From Microbacteriaceae bacterium (GTDB lineage: Bacteria; Actinomycetota; Actinomycetes; Actinomycetales; Microbacteriaceae): a DNA stretch of 64,000 nucleotides. Every line of letters begins with the position of its first letter. Position 1 is the stretch's first letter. The notes beneath the pieces were generated by a model that did no database searches, was not told where the DNA came from, and was given only the letters and a program-made list of their open reading frames with translations. This document shows positions 63,857-64,000 of the stretch, piece after piece. The stretch lies in contig JAHBSP010000004.1 in NCBI GenBank assembly GCA_019639055.1, positions 87,946-151,945 on the forward strand, written 5' to 3'. The position numbers and the translations under genes were made by a program.

Positions 63857-63904
63857 ACCGGCGGGACAGGTATCAATAAGTATCAAATTCAACAAATTCC
63901 ACAT
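63854..63904 (-). CDS. Possible 16-codon leader ORF ending in amber, in frame with the small membrane protein
   Basis: ATG at 63902-63904 has an excellent AAGGAGAAGGAG site and encodes MWNLLNLILIDTCPAG before TAG. The codons after the TAG continue in the same frame into the 63710 membrane ORF. An upstream in-frame ATG seven codons earlier is also possible. It may be a leader peptide, the 5' part of a gene broken by a stop, or chance. Confidence 0.3.
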   Translation of the reverse strand: MWNLLNLILIDTCPAG

Positions 63905-64000
63905 AACTCCTTCTCCTTGTTTCATCGAAACTCCAATGTTTCTATGTGCCAAGTAATGCAGTCATATCATTTGCGCAAAAAGTAATACAGGTTTTGTGTT

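Overview
The window reads as a compact chromosome segment of an actinobacterium, most likely a small-genome aquatic member of the Microbacteriaceae (Rhodoluna/Aquiluna/Pontimonas-like; this placement is inference). The reasons are: the gene order tilS-hpt-ftsH-fol genes-DUF3180-panC-lysS-clpC, the short mycobacterial type of ArgA, an HtaA heme-binding protein with a DtxR-type iron box, a RamB/PrpR-type regulator beside prpDBC, the serS-diacylglycerol kinase-pheA neighbourhood, roughly balanced base composition, very short intergenic gaps, many 1-30 bp gene overlaps and frequent TTG/GTG starts. There is no rRNA, CRISPR array, transposase or integrase.

Layout. 1-14.0 kb (minus strand): a housekeeping block transcribed from tilS towards a partial membrane protein: tilS, hpt, a double-GNAT protein, ftsH, a shortened and altered FolE-like protein, a FolP-FolB-FolK fusion, DUF3180, panC, lysS, a 58-residue membrane protein, clpC, argA. 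14.1-19.1 kb: ppa (plus), an M23 peptidase, tRNA-Glu/Asp/Phe, qorB, and a three-gene operon of a YqaJ-type nuclease, a small membrane protein and a J-domain protein. 19.2-26.3 kb: a HAD phosphatase, rarD, and a branched-chain amino acid ABC system (livH with an unusual N-terminal ectodomain, livM, livG, livF, convergent with livK across a strong shared terminator). 26.5-32.8 kb: a DMT transporter, a DUF937 protein with a glycine-rich repeat tail, tRNA-Met and tRNA-Thr, an M23 peptidase, and htaA-hmuT-inositol phosphatase behind an iron box.

33-38 kb: a hydroxy-acid group (lldD, glycerate kinase, IclR regulator, SnoaL-like protein, D-2-hydroxyacid dehydrogenase) with a clear palindromic operator between lldD and the kinase. 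38-47 kb: a membrane-anchored HNH protein, tRNA-Arg, a P1B metal ATPase, tRNA-Ser(GCT), an LCP cell-wall ligase, YihY, a FkbH-like HAD protein, then an A/T-rich overlapping pair (NUDIX hydrolase plus PLD-helicase) ending at tRNA-Ser(TGA). 47-54 kb: a Cof phosphatase, serS, a lipid kinase, pheA, an M15 carboxypeptidase, an orphan adenine methyltransferase, a permuted lipoate ligase and a thioesterase. 54.6-63.7 kb: a propionate/anaplerotic module (prpC, prpB, prpD, pckG on the minus strand; prpR-like regulator, trhO and acuI on the plus strand).

The most unusual items are the FolE-like gene that has lost its N-terminal region and a predicted zinc ligand, the YqaJ/membrane/J-domain operon, the NUDIX+PLD-helicase pair, the heme-binding pair without a permease, and a small membrane-protein gene at the right edge that is broken near its start.
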